The position numbers were made by a program, and so were the translations under genes. The notes beneath the pieces are model-generated. The model was not told the origin of the DNA. It made no database searches and saw only the letters and a program-made list of their open reading frames with translations. DNA of 64,000 nt from Populus alba (Eukaryota; Streptophyta; Magnoliopsida; Malpighiales; Salicaceae): the NCBI RefSeq assembly GCF_005239225.2, contig NC_133301.1, forward strand, positions 4,117,157 through 4,181,156, in the 5' to 3' direction. Positions 34,250 to 45,479 of the stretch are shown one piece after another. Every line of letters starts with the position of its first letter. Position 1 is the first letter of the stretch.

Positions 34250-35660
34250 TTCAAACCAAAAATATATATAAAAATATTGCATCCCACTTTAAAAAATTAC
34301 AAATCTTTCAAGCGATTTATATAATGAAACCTTGTGAAGTTTAAATTGAGTTGTAAGGCTAGAAGTTGGAGATCTCATTCTAAGGTTAAGGATAAAAAAA
34401 AAAATTATCCAAAAGGATAATTAGCCCTAAAACAAACATTATTGAACAAGTGGAAAAAAACCACAACAACAACAATAATAAAAAAAAACTTATTATGAAG
34501 GGGCATTGTAAAAAAATTAAATGGCAAATGATTCATTTGTAGTAAGACTTGACACTAAAGCAATGATTGCATAAATAAGGCTTAACAAGGCAACTTTATG
34601 ACATAAAATATTGTTAAATTCAATACCACTAAGGTTGCTAACCTCTCAAATTAAATGTCGAAGATGAGATTTCTATAATAATCTTTAAAGTCTACCTAAT
34701 CTATAATATTGAGCAGTAGTGAGTTCATATTGGTGTTATAAAGCATATATCTAGATCAAGAAAGGATGATTTGCACTTTATAAAAAAATAAATAGTAAAC
34801 AGTTGTACATGAAAAATTCATCAATCTCAAAGATTGACTTACGTTAAAAAAGTAATAAGAAAGATGATATCTTGAAAGCTTTAATGTGTTTATGTTATTG
34901 ACATTAGAAATTACTTATAGTCTCACTCATTTTTTTTTATATATATAAAAATTATTTCAACATGTTTTTTGAAAGTTACAAAAATTATACTCACTAAAAA
35001 TAGAATAATTATAGAAAAATGGTATCTATGTGATTGTCACTTTAAAATGATTATAATGATCATTATAATGAAGGATGCGATTAATAATAACAATAAGAAT
35101 GTCTTTTCTTTTTACTTGTTGGAGTTTTATGATATGTGACATGATAGGTTAGGACATGTGAGTTATAATTTTATATAAATATTAATTAATCTTGAATTTT
35201 TTTTTTTTTTTAAAACCATATATGTGAAAGTTTGTGAATAATCAAAATTCATGAAGTCTTCTTTTAAAATAATTGAAAAAACTAGTGAACTTTTATATTT
35301 AATTTAATCGAATATTGATAATTTAAAATTTACACAAACTAGTGATAGGAAAATAATTATATTACTTTTATAGATGATTGCACTGTATATTATTAAACCT
35401 ATTTTTTTAAAAAGAAAAGATGAGGGAGGCTCTTTAAAATGTTTATATATTACAAAATGAAGTTGAAAACCAACTCAACAAAATGATTAAAGTAATAAGA
35501 AACAATTGAGAAGGAGAATATTAAACATCTTTTGGTGAATTATGTTCTTAAAATAATATTATCTACTAAACCACCACTCTTTATTCACTTTAATAAAATG
35601 ATATTGTTTAATATATGTATCAAATTCTAAAAATATAATAATAATTATCATGTTGATAAG
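34250..35660 (+). pseudogene. Copia E: gag, protease and integrase remnants
   Basis: Several frames, with many stops, read like a Copia polyprotein. Near 34430-34540: NIIEQVEKNHNNNNNKKKLI, the basic gag tail. Near 34655-34760: VEDEISIIIIFKVYLI then VHIGVIKHISRSRKDD, aligning with the family protease segment WWVDTGATRHI and its followers, but with the catalytic DTGA lost. Near 35450: a match to the integrase segment VEnQLNKkIKVIRSDRgGEY. RT and RNase H are absent. LTRs were not located. Confidence 0.5.
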
Positions 35661-38600
35661 TTTGAGAGAAACTTAGAACTTATAGTGGGGAGTTAATTTA
35701 GTTTTTTTTTTTTTTTTTTTACAAATGAAAGATGAACATCTTTTCTATAACCCTATTTTCATGAAATTAGATATTTACATCCCAATTATTCCATTTAAGT
35801 CCTTAACATCTTGTCTTTGTTCAACCATCACTCAATTTTCATATTTGAAGCTAATCAAGTTGGTACCTTTGAACTAATAAATGTGGAGCTATAAACCTCC
35901 AAATTGAGTAAGAATGGGTCCAAATAAAAGATGTGCACCCCTTCTATCAAATTCAGGCAGTCTTAGATTACGATGATATCAATATTGCTTCGAAAAAACC
36001 TCAAAAGTAGGCAATTCAACCAACCTTAATAGTGCAACTATCTAGCAAAAAATGATGTGATTTTCGTGTGTTTACACACAAAGGCTCCTCAATGAGTATT
36101 TATCAAGAATTCACAACACTCCTCTTAAGATCAAGAGGTTAGGAATGGATTCAAAACTTTCTAAAACCCTATATACCCTTCATCAAGCATGCTTAGGGGC
36201 TAGAACATAAAGGAGGGAAAGAAAAAAAAAAAAAAATAAGATAAGAAAAATAAGAGTAATAACAATAAGAAATATAAGGCTAGAGGTCATTAAGCAAAAA
36301 TCAAGTTTTCTTAAGCTGTGTGAGCTTGTGAGAGGCAAAACTTTCCAAAAAAAAAAAAGTCAAGAGATAATAGTTGTTCCAAGTATACATTACAAACCCA
36401 AAAGTAGGTCATTTGTGGTCCCTTTTTGTATTTATTTTATTTATGTTTATGTTTAGAAGCATAAAAAGATGTTTGAATACTTAATAAGCAATGTTGCATT
36501 CACCTCTTTGTTACTTTGATTTTTGTTTAATGAAGTTATTTTAATTTTTGTTTTATGTTTTTAATGTTTTAAAGTTTATGTTTAAGTTTTTCTTTTAACA
36601 TATAAATGTTGTTTTAGCTTTGATATAGTTTAAGTTATGCATGTTAATGTAAGACTATTTATCCTTAGATTGTTAAGCATGTTTTTGCAAAAAAATGGGT
36701 TTAAAAAACCAGTTTTGAATCTATGTTGCATGAACATGTAGGCTGTTTTAAGTTTGTTTATAGGTTTGGTATTTTATGCTTCATTTTGATTGTTTGATGT
36801 ATTTTGTTAATTTTTTAGATTAAAACATGTTTATGTATGATATTGTGACTTGTTGGCATAAAAAAAACCATGCTTTAGAAGCCAAAAATACCTTTTTCTA
36901 GGCTTGACAGAGGCTGCCTTTACTAAAAACTTTCTAGGCATGTTCTTTTTGTTTTTGGAAAAAATATTGCCTTAACCTTTAGATTTAGACCACGGTTGGT
37001 CCATTTCTTTGCACATAATTCTTTTTTATGCATGAATAACTAATAATCTAGTGTTTATTTGTACCAATAACATGTTTATAATAATTTTTAATCCTAGGGT
37101 TTTGATTTTGAACAAAAACCCATTTTAGCCAAATCATGATGATTTAATGAAAGTCAAAGTGAATGAACCACTGATTCTTGATTCTTTAATGATTTGCAAC
37201 CTTTCTGTAGTTTTGATTTCATGAAATTTGGTCTGAATTTGAGTTCACGTTGCTGGGTTCATTCGGGTATTCTTCGTGTTCTTTATTTATTTTTTTAAAT
37301 CTGGTTTGTTTAAGAGTTTTCGTGTTTTTTCATATGCTTAATCTATTTTTTATTGTAGTTTTGTTTTGGGATTGTGTTCAAGTCAAATGAGAACTTTTTG
37401 TCCGGTTTATGGTCGAGCTAAAGATTTCGGGTTAACCCAATCGGGTCGTGTTAAAAATAAAATAAAATAATAAATATTTCTTTCTTGCATATTGCTAAAG
37501 ACCCAAAAGTTATTTAAGCATTTTTTTTTTTAAAATATAAAATACTTTGACTTGTTTTTTTTTTTTTTTTTTCTAAAATATTGTATAAATTTTACTATAA
37601 GTTTATAAATTTCTAAAATATTTTGACTTACATTCAAAAATATTTAAATTATATATTTTTTTATAATATGCGGAATTATCAACTTATACATTCATATTTC
37701 TAAATTAAAAAAAAAACAATTTATTTTTATTGACATTAAAGCAATTAATTTTTTAATTTGATAAAATAATAAAATCTTTACTGAACTTTTTTTTAAATTT
37801 TAAATAGATTAACAATTTCAAAACATAACTTTTTCTTAACTTATATAATATAAATAAACAATTTAATTTACCTAGATGAAGCAGAAAAAGCGTATTAAAG
37901 GTGTTAAACAAAGACTCAAAGAAATCAACGATACAGAGAGTGGATGAAGAGAAAAACAAAAACAAAAACATGCTCCTCGCAGAAGTGAGGCGGCTGCCGG
38001 TGAGTGGAAGTCTTCAGTCTTCACGCCTGCACGGGCAACACCTGTGGACTAGCACACCACAGATAGGTCTCTTGGCGTTAAGTAAACGCTACAATCAACG
38101 TGGACAAGTGTCATCATTTCATGGGCTAACAGTTCTAAGACTGTGCAAATAAAAGGGATAACTACAAATCAGTCCCTGATAAACATCGGCTTTAAGTAAT
38201 AAGTCCTTAATCTTTGAAATCTCTCATATCCAACATACATTTAGCAGGAATAAATCAATAAAAATTACGTGCCCAGCACATGCATCATAAGACATAGAAA
38301 AAAAAAATAATTTTCATAAAAAGAGGGACCCAAACTCTCGTCAATTTAAGATTTTTAGATGAAGCACCAAAAGAAAAAGAAAATAAAAGAAGGGACTCCG
38401 ACTTAATTTAAGGAAAACAAATTACTTACTCTCTCCATGCATAATTTATTCTAATATAGCAAACTTAAATTCATATATCATAAAATAAAAGTGATACTAT
38501 AACTAAGAATTTAATAGAAAAGACTGACTCAATTAATGCTAATAGTGGAGGAAGAAAATTATTTATCTTTGAAAATTAGGGTTCTTTTATGCTTGCATGC

Positions 38601-38794
38601 ATAATACCATTTGGAGTTGGAATGATTTTTTTTTTTTTGTTAATATGGTTTTTTTTTTGTAAGAGTCAAAACACTGAGAGATAATGGGGAAGCCAAGTTT
38701 TCTTAAAACCAAGTTAAGTAGCCCAATGTATTTTTTTTTTTTAATTTAATGAGACTAAGGTTCAAGAATTACGATCCAATAATGCTTACAAAAA
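35661..38794. other. Intergenic, probable old retroelement DNA
   Basis: No gene supported. The first part (35700-36400) may be 3' sequence of Copia E. At 36420-37450 the sequence is T-rich and looks like retroelement untranslated DNA. A GC-richer patch at 37970-38130 has an open frame with no recognised domain. Confidence 0.4.
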
Positions 38795-38935
38795 AATGAG
38801 TTTTTTTTAGTTTTAAATTATTTTTTTATTATTTTAATGTATTGATATAAAAAATATATTATGTTGATGCAATTACAAACAAAAAATATTTTAAAAAATA
38901 ATTTTCATTATATTCTCAAATAATCCCTTACCACA
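38795..38935. mobile_element. AT-rich MITE core copy
   Basis: Contains taaattatttttttattatt, atgtattgatataaaaaata and aaaaaatattttaaaaaata, the same core as other copies. The ends are unclear. Confidence 0.4.
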
Positions 38936-40859
38936 TAAGTTAAATATATTATAACTTAGAAAGTTTAAGGAAAGACACGTATAATTTTAGGGGTTGGAGA
39001 TTAATTTGTTAAAACATCTTAAGAGGAGAAGCTATCTAGAGAGTCAAATTAGGAATATGATGTTTTGAATAATGTGAATATTGTATTTTTTTATACATGC
39101 ACTCCAATAAAAAATCATTTATAAAAGTTAATTGTATATTAATATATTTGATATTGATACAACTATTTATTAATACTAACTAATTAATACATTTCCAATC
39201 AAAACCTCTCATTTATATAAAAATATATTAAATAAACTTTAGATCTTTTTTTTTTTCTTGGCGATGTCGGCTATGTAAATTGTATTCTTATTCTATATAT
39301 CTCAAATTAAAAGTTAATAAGAATTTCCAAGACAACATATCTTATCATGAGCGGCACATATTTCCATGGTAGCAGCGGGAGTGGCGGGGTATGCTCCTCC
39401 TTTTACCAGCCCATGCCCGTTGTCGCAATCGTTGACATATTGTTAATGTGAAAGGAAAAAAAAGAAGAGAGAGAGACACAAATTAACTTTGTTCTTTTTA
39501 GAGTTAGGCAATTGATGTTGTAGTTTCATGTCCACCGTTATCTATTTTATTCTCATTTTCTCAAGATCATGTCTTGATAAAAGCTCTAATCAAGCCATTA
39601 AAAGTTGAATAATGGAGAAAAAGTGTACAAGATCATGGCCTTAAAGACGCGTATGTTGAGTCTTTTTCTTCGAAAGGGGAGAGATTTTAATTTCAAGTCC
39701 ATCTTTGGATGCGGAGCACAGGAGGATGAAAACAACACCACTACTCTTGGTCTGCCATTGCTAGGGTTTCGACCAATAACCTTTGCTTTGAGCTTAAAAG
39801 TATCATTTTCGTTTTTCCCTAATTTGCCAAATCTGAGGTTGGTTTCGAAGTGGGATCGGAAGGGATTGACTTCATTGTATTGTGGTAAATGCTGCTGACT
39901 CGATTAATGAGTGTTGGAAAGGAATGGCATGAGAGAGAAAGGTGTTCTCTCCCTTACGAGGAAACTAATACGTGTATGATCGATTATCTAGAACTCGTAA
40001 AAAATAATTTTTTTTATTGTTTTAATATGTTGATTTTAAAAATAATTATTTAAAAATAAAAAAAATATTATTTTAATATATTTTTAAATAAAAAATTATG
40101 TAAAGGCACAGAATATCAGACAAGCTCAAATATGACAAACTCTTTTAACTCTAAAGCTTATTAACCTACCCAAGTATAATTACGCATGGGATAGAGCAGA
40201 TTTAATCAACCTTAATACTTGGCATTTAGCCTAGAGCTAGGTTCTTTTTCTCCATGTTTCCAATGAACCCCATGATGTACACGATCTTGTCTTAAATTAA
40301 ATTAAATTGGATTAATTATTAGCAACAAAAAAAAAATTCAATTTAAGCAATGATGTTTCGGTCATTTAGACCAAAATAGTTTCAAATAAAGTTGACATAT
40401 ATCTTGATAATCAACAATGTGGACCGGATACACGGAAATGGAGGGATTAAGAAGTTAGATTCATTAATTTCTCTTCATGTTATCTTTTGCCGACCGTCTT
40501 TTCTAAGACTTCGGAAAAATTAATGTCTTTATCAACAGTGAATATCTCAGGTTGCAAGATAACTCAAAAGGTCAAATATTTAGCCCAAGATTCTAACATC
40601 CCATTCACATCTCCATTGATGTGAATCTCTGTGCAGTCCACCCTTTACAGGTTTTTCTTCTTTTCCCCAACAAATACGTTTGCAGCACTGTTGCTATTCT
40701 GCTTTCATACACCTTCTCCTCCTTCTTCTTCTTCCCCATGATCCATTGTAGTTTCCACATCCTCTGAAATTGATTTTCTTAGAAACAATAGCAGGGCCTC
40801 CCTGCCGATATATGAACACGGTTGTCGTCTCAGTTCATCTGATTAAAAATTTATTTGAT
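38936..40859. other. Intergenic, nothing recognised
   Basis: A small GC-richer patch at 39340-39430 encodes a 34-codon frame starting MSGTYFHGSSGSGG. Another patch at 39600-39900 has a 97-codon frame. Neither shows a known domain. Another MITE-like core lies at about 40000-40105. Confidence 0.45.
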
Positions 40860-41045
40860 AATATAGTTGAATGTTGCTTTTTAAATAATTTTTTGTGCTT
40901 AAAATACATGTTAAATGATATTTTTTTATTTTTTAAAAAATATTTTTAATATCATTATATCAAAATGATTTGAAAACACTAAAAACATATAAATTTAAAG
41001 TTAATAAAAAACTTAAAAATATTTTTAAAAATACAAAAAAAAAAT
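40860..41045. mobile_element. AT-rich MITE copy
   Basis: Reads gttgctttttaaataatttt, taatatcattatatcaaaat and gatttgaaaacactaaaaac, then ends near tgccccattcaacc. It parallels the bounded copy at 50385-50599. Confidence 0.55.
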
Positions 41046-41352
41046 GCCCCATTCAACCCTGCTCTGAAGATTCCCACGTAAGAAATTGCAAGTAATAATT
41101 AATGAAGTGCACGAAAGGCTTTGTGTACACGTTAATTTTACCTAATTTGATCAAGTATCCGTATACATCCTGAGATAAACATTTTGTCAAATCTTGACCG
41201 GATTATCTTGAAGATTTTAGTTAGAAGATGAAGTTTATGTAAATGGTTTTATTTTATTTAATAAGAAATTTGACTAACTCGTTTGAGACGCGGTAATAGT
41301 TATCTAAATTGAATCTTGTTTTAGTAGTAGTTGGGTTAGGGTATACTAGCTA

Positions 41353-42790
41353 CACTATCACAAAATTTATAAATAAAAACAGAAATACTAATATAATATT
41401 TTTTTCAGTAAATTACAGTGAATTTTATCGACATAAATATTCTCTCGGTATATACAAGAAAATTACAATGAAAAAATAAATAAATTAAACTAAAGCAAAA
41501 AAATATGATAATTTGTTATTTATACCAATAGAATTACCAATGAAAAATTCTGTCGGTATTTTTCAGAGAGCTTTAGAATTGTTCACTTTTTAATTGCATT
41601 GTTAATCACTTTTATTTATAGATGAAATCACCGACGGATTTGAAAAGTAATTGGTGTTATTTGGTGGGTTTTTAAAATTTTTTGAGTAAATTGAATATTT
41701 AAATTAAATATTACATATGAATTACTGACGGATTGAAAAGTTAGTGATATTTGGCGGTTTTTAAATTTTTTTTAATTAAATTAAAAATTCAAATTAAATA
41801 TTACAGATAGAATCACTGACGGAATGATTAAAAATATTAATATTTAATTATCTGGTGATAAAACCATCAATAAAATGTCCCAATAAAAAAACTAGAATCT
41901 CTCATTTCACAACAGATAAGCTTGTTCTTGTTCTTCTTGCTCCTCTTATGTAAAAAAATATCAACATCCTTTTTTCTTTTTCTCTTCTCTTCTCTCCTAA
42001 ACCTCTTCTCTTTTCCTCCACACTAAAGTATGTCTTTTTATTTTTTGTTCTTTTCTCTTCTAAGTTTTTTTTTAATTAACATACTTTATGAATTTTTTTT
42101 CTCTTCTCAACTTCACTCGCAACTACTTAAGGTAAGATTTTTTTTCTTTTTTTTCATTATATTTCTTATTTTTTATTTTTTTTCTGTTCTTAATAATTAT
42201 ATGAATGTTGTTGTATGATTTTTTTTTTTCATATGAGATCAATTTTTAGTTGATTTATTTATAGAATTTTTAAAATTTTTAGCAATCGCAACTTCATTTT
42301 TTTCATATAAAATTATTTTTAGTTGATTTATTTATGTGTTGTTGTTCTTTATTTTTTTGTGTTATTTATTTGTTATAAATTTATTTAAGTTGATTTTTTT
42401 TTCGAAGCAACTCAATTTTGAGTAGTGTTGATTTATATTAATTTAATTCTTTTTTAGTTTTGTTAAATAGATTTGTCTTAAAAATATTTTTAAATAATCA
42501 CCTACAGAATTACATATAGTATTTTTGTTGGTTATATGACAAGTTTCCTAAGAAAAATACCGACGAAATGAAGTGGATAATTTTTTTTACCGCGCTTTTC
42601 CCGTCAGTAAATCCCTCGGTAATAAAAAAAATGTTACCAATGAATTTACTGACACATAAAAAACTACAGATAAAAGATTTATCGACAAAGTATTTCGTCT
42701 ATGATTCCATTGGTAAATTAATTTCCAACAAAATGATAGTATAAATACCAACAAAAAATTTCATTGATAAATATAAAAATTCTGGTAGGG
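41353..42790. mobile_element. Non-autonomous CACTA element
   Basis: The 1,438-bp element begins CACTATCACAAAATTTAT and ends aaaaattctggtagggg. Reverse-complemented, the end reads CCCTACCAGAATTTTTAT, a decayed match to the CACTA inverted terminal repeat. Flanking trinucleotides cta and gta are close to a 3-bp target duplication. Sub-terminal repeats of the gacgga/ccgacg type (caccgacggattt, actgacggattg, cactgacggaat, taccgacgaaatg) fit En/Spm-type transposase binding sites. Two ~95-bp tandem units lie at about 41621-41810. No transposase ORF is present. Confidence 0.75.
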
Positions 42791-43325
42791 GTAATTATGC
42801 CAATAATGTTGGTATTAATCGATGAAAATTCATTTTCTCACTTTGTAAATATATCTTCCCAGCAGGATGTTATTTAATTAACAAATCAAGGAGCTTAAAT
42901 CTTGATAATACACATGATAAGTGTTAATCACTGTATTGTTGGAAATATCTTGAGGATCTTTCTATGACTGGAGGGGGAAGGAAAAGGAGTCATTTCATAT
43001 GTCATGCTGGCATGGTTGGATATATATAGAAGAGAAGATGATGATGAGAGAGGAAAGGTGGCGATGACTATAGAAATTGAGGGGGCGCATGCAACAACCC
43101 TCATTATTTTGTCCACGCAACCTCCCTCTTCACTATTCAAAATCTCGATTTAATTCTTTTGTCCGGCTTCAAGATATTTTGCTGGTTTCTGAAAAAGATA
43201 GTACATATAATTAACGGTGAAAGAAGGTTTATGATTTTTCATATCATTTGTAATTTTCAAACACCCTAAAGTTTCTTTCTTGTAAAATATATTATATGGA
43301 ATATTTTATGCAAATCAGATAATCT
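42791..43325. other. Intergenic, nothing recognised
   Basis: A purine-rich patch at 42960-43140 includes a TATA-like ggatatatatagaag, but no gene can be attached to it. Confidence 0.4.
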
Positions 43326-43636
43326 TGTTAAAATTTTTATTTAATCCAATAATTTCTGTTGTTTTTAAATGAGTTCTTAATATATAATTTATATTATATT
43401 TTAACATGTTTTTTAAAATAAAAGCTTTTTAAACTTGAAGTCTGCACAACTCCAAAACTATCTTGTTCTATCAATTAGATCTTTAATTAGAAGAGATAAT
43501 AAGAGTGAATAAGACTCAAACTCGTGACTACTTTGTCATAAAAAAATTGATACCATATGTCAAATAATCAATTCAACCTAATAGCTAAAGTTGTTAAGTA
43601 AAGCCCCTATATATCATTTATACTATTCTCTAATAC
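43326..43636 (-). mobile_element. TRIM-like element, second copy
   Basis: On the minus strand, terminal repeats at about 43636-43558 and 43406-43326 share the tgttaaaatataatataaat-type start and a ttgaca/ttaaca end. Just inside the first repeat the minus strand reads tggtatca (plus 43549-43556), matching the start of the initiator-tRNA primer site. A later cacgagtttgagtc matches the same interior phrase (catgagtttgaata) of the copy at 22172-22468. Confidence 0.6.
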
Positions 43637-44053
43637 TCTTTAATATCTAATAAATTTATTTATTAATGTATTAATTTTTCCTAATTTAATTAAAATTCAA
43701 CAAAATTATTTTTTAAAAAATCAATACTATTTTTTATAATTTATTGTAAAAAAACATAGTTGAATTCAAGATTACAAATATCAACACATTTGATGGAACA
43801 CGCATATTACAATTAACATATCTACACTTGATGGTGGTGTAGAATGCAAAATTTTACTATACACTATTAATTAAATCATCTATAGTTAAATATGTTTAAT
43901 AATTAGAAAAGTTTTTACTATATATATATTAATATTTAAACCATCATAGTTAATTAAAATGCTTCTAAGTAATTATGTGATATTAATCACATGAATTATT
44001 GAACAATAAAAGTTATCTCATCACTTTATAATTTTACTATCTTGTTATTATAA

Positions 44054-44264
44054 GGTTAATAAATATAGAGTCATTTTATTTTATTGTTTATTAAGGGTGA
44101 AATAATATTTTTATTTTATTTGTTTAACCTATATATAATTTCTTTTTATTTAGGTTTAATTTGATTCCTTTTGAGTATTTGATTGCATTATGCAGTATTA
44201 ATGAAACCCTACCTTTCTCCTTTCTTATTTTTGTATTTTTCTTTATTTTTTGGATTGTTTAACA
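44054..44264 (+). repeat. Copia A 5' LTR
   Basis: Shares attgtttattaagggt-aaataat, tgattgcattatgca-tat and ttgtttaaca with the 3' copy. It is followed directly by the primer-binding site. Confidence 0.88.
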
Positions 44265-44277
44265 TGGTATCAGAGCC
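44265..44277 (+). promoter_or_regulatory. Copia A primer-binding site
   Basis: tggtatcagagcc is complementary to the 3' end of plant initiator methionine tRNA and lies immediately after the 5' LTR, the standard minus-strand priming site of plant Copia elements. Confidence 0.9.
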
Positions 44278-44463
44278 AAATTTCATGAGACGTGGCTTAA
44301 TCTCAAACATAACTTCCGTGCATTCAACTATGTGACTGTACAATTTTTTATTTTTTTTTTTTTTGAGTGACTGTACAATTTTAAGAGAGTATTTGTTCAA
44401 TTTCTACAACCTGGTATTTTGTTTTCCTTTCTTTTGTGTTATGGTTTTCTTTATTTGTTGATT

Positions 44464-45290
44464 ATGGCCATTGAAAGAAACGATTTGCTTCAGTCTGTGA
44501 GTTTAGGTTAAATGGAAAATAATTATCTGTATTTGAGTTATATGATGAGAGATTTTCTTAAGAGTAAAAAGATGTGGGGATATGTTAGTGGAACTTCTAT
44601 GAAACCTAGGAATACTGATGAGGGTTATACTGCTTTAATTCTTACGAGTCAAACAATGCAACAAATATTACTTGGATTAACAATTTTGTTAAGCATTTTA
44701 TAGGTATACAGTTAGCGATGTATGAGACATTAAAAGAGATTTGAGATCATCTGCAAAGGTTATTCACTCAATCAAAATTTTCAAAGTAGTATCAATTGGA
44801 GAATGACATACGAGCTCTTTACAAGAAGAATACGAGTATTCATGAGTTTTATTCTGCTATGATAGATCTTTTGGATCAACTGACTCTTACAGAATCGATA
44901 TAATTAAAGGTATGTGGTGCTTATATTGCTCGCAAAGAGCAGCGTCGATTGGTACAATTTTTAATGGCACTTCACAATGATTTTAAAAGATTTAAAGGTT
45001 AAATTTTGCATCGTTCTTTATTTTTTTTTTTCTATTGACTCAATTGTTAGTGAGTTATTAGTTGAAAAAATACATCTTCAATTTTATTCTAAAAAGGGAA
45101 TTATTTTCACTTCTAATCCTTATGTACTAGTAGTATCTTTTAAACCACTCTCTAATAATCAGAATAAGCCTTACATAAGGGTTGCCTTTAATGAGTGTAA
45201 TTTCTATAAGTAGAAGGATCATTGGAAGACTTAGTGTCCTAAGTTGAGATAGCAAAATAAATCTTAGCAGCAATCTTAAGCTTAAAAGCT
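44464..45290 (+). pseudogene. Copia A: gag with zinc knuckle
   Basis: Begins MAIERNDLLQSVSLG, stop, MENNYLYLSYMMRDFLKSKK, typical of Copia gag. It continues with LQRLFTQSKFSK-like, QLENDIRALYKKN and SMIDLLDQLTLTE-type segments. The zinc knuckle near 45195-45235 reads ECNFYK-stop-KDHWKT-stop-CP, so the second Cys of CX2CX4HX4C is now Tyr and two stops interrupt it. Confidence 0.8.
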
Positions 45291-45479
45291 TCGCAATCAG
45301 TTACAATCAAATGCTCATAAGCCACTTTAGAGTTACAAACCACCATAGTCTAATACCATAACAGTAGTTTCATTAGGTCCTTTCACTAATTCTAATACTA
45401 TGACTGAGCAATTTTAGAAGCTTTTCTCCTTACATCCACACATCCATAAGCTATGTCTGCTTTTTCTTCTGTAGGTTAG

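Noticed and set aside
39348..39452. 34-codon frame MSGTYFHGSSGSGG as a small protein gene
   Set aside because: Too short and isolated, with no family resemblance that can be supported.
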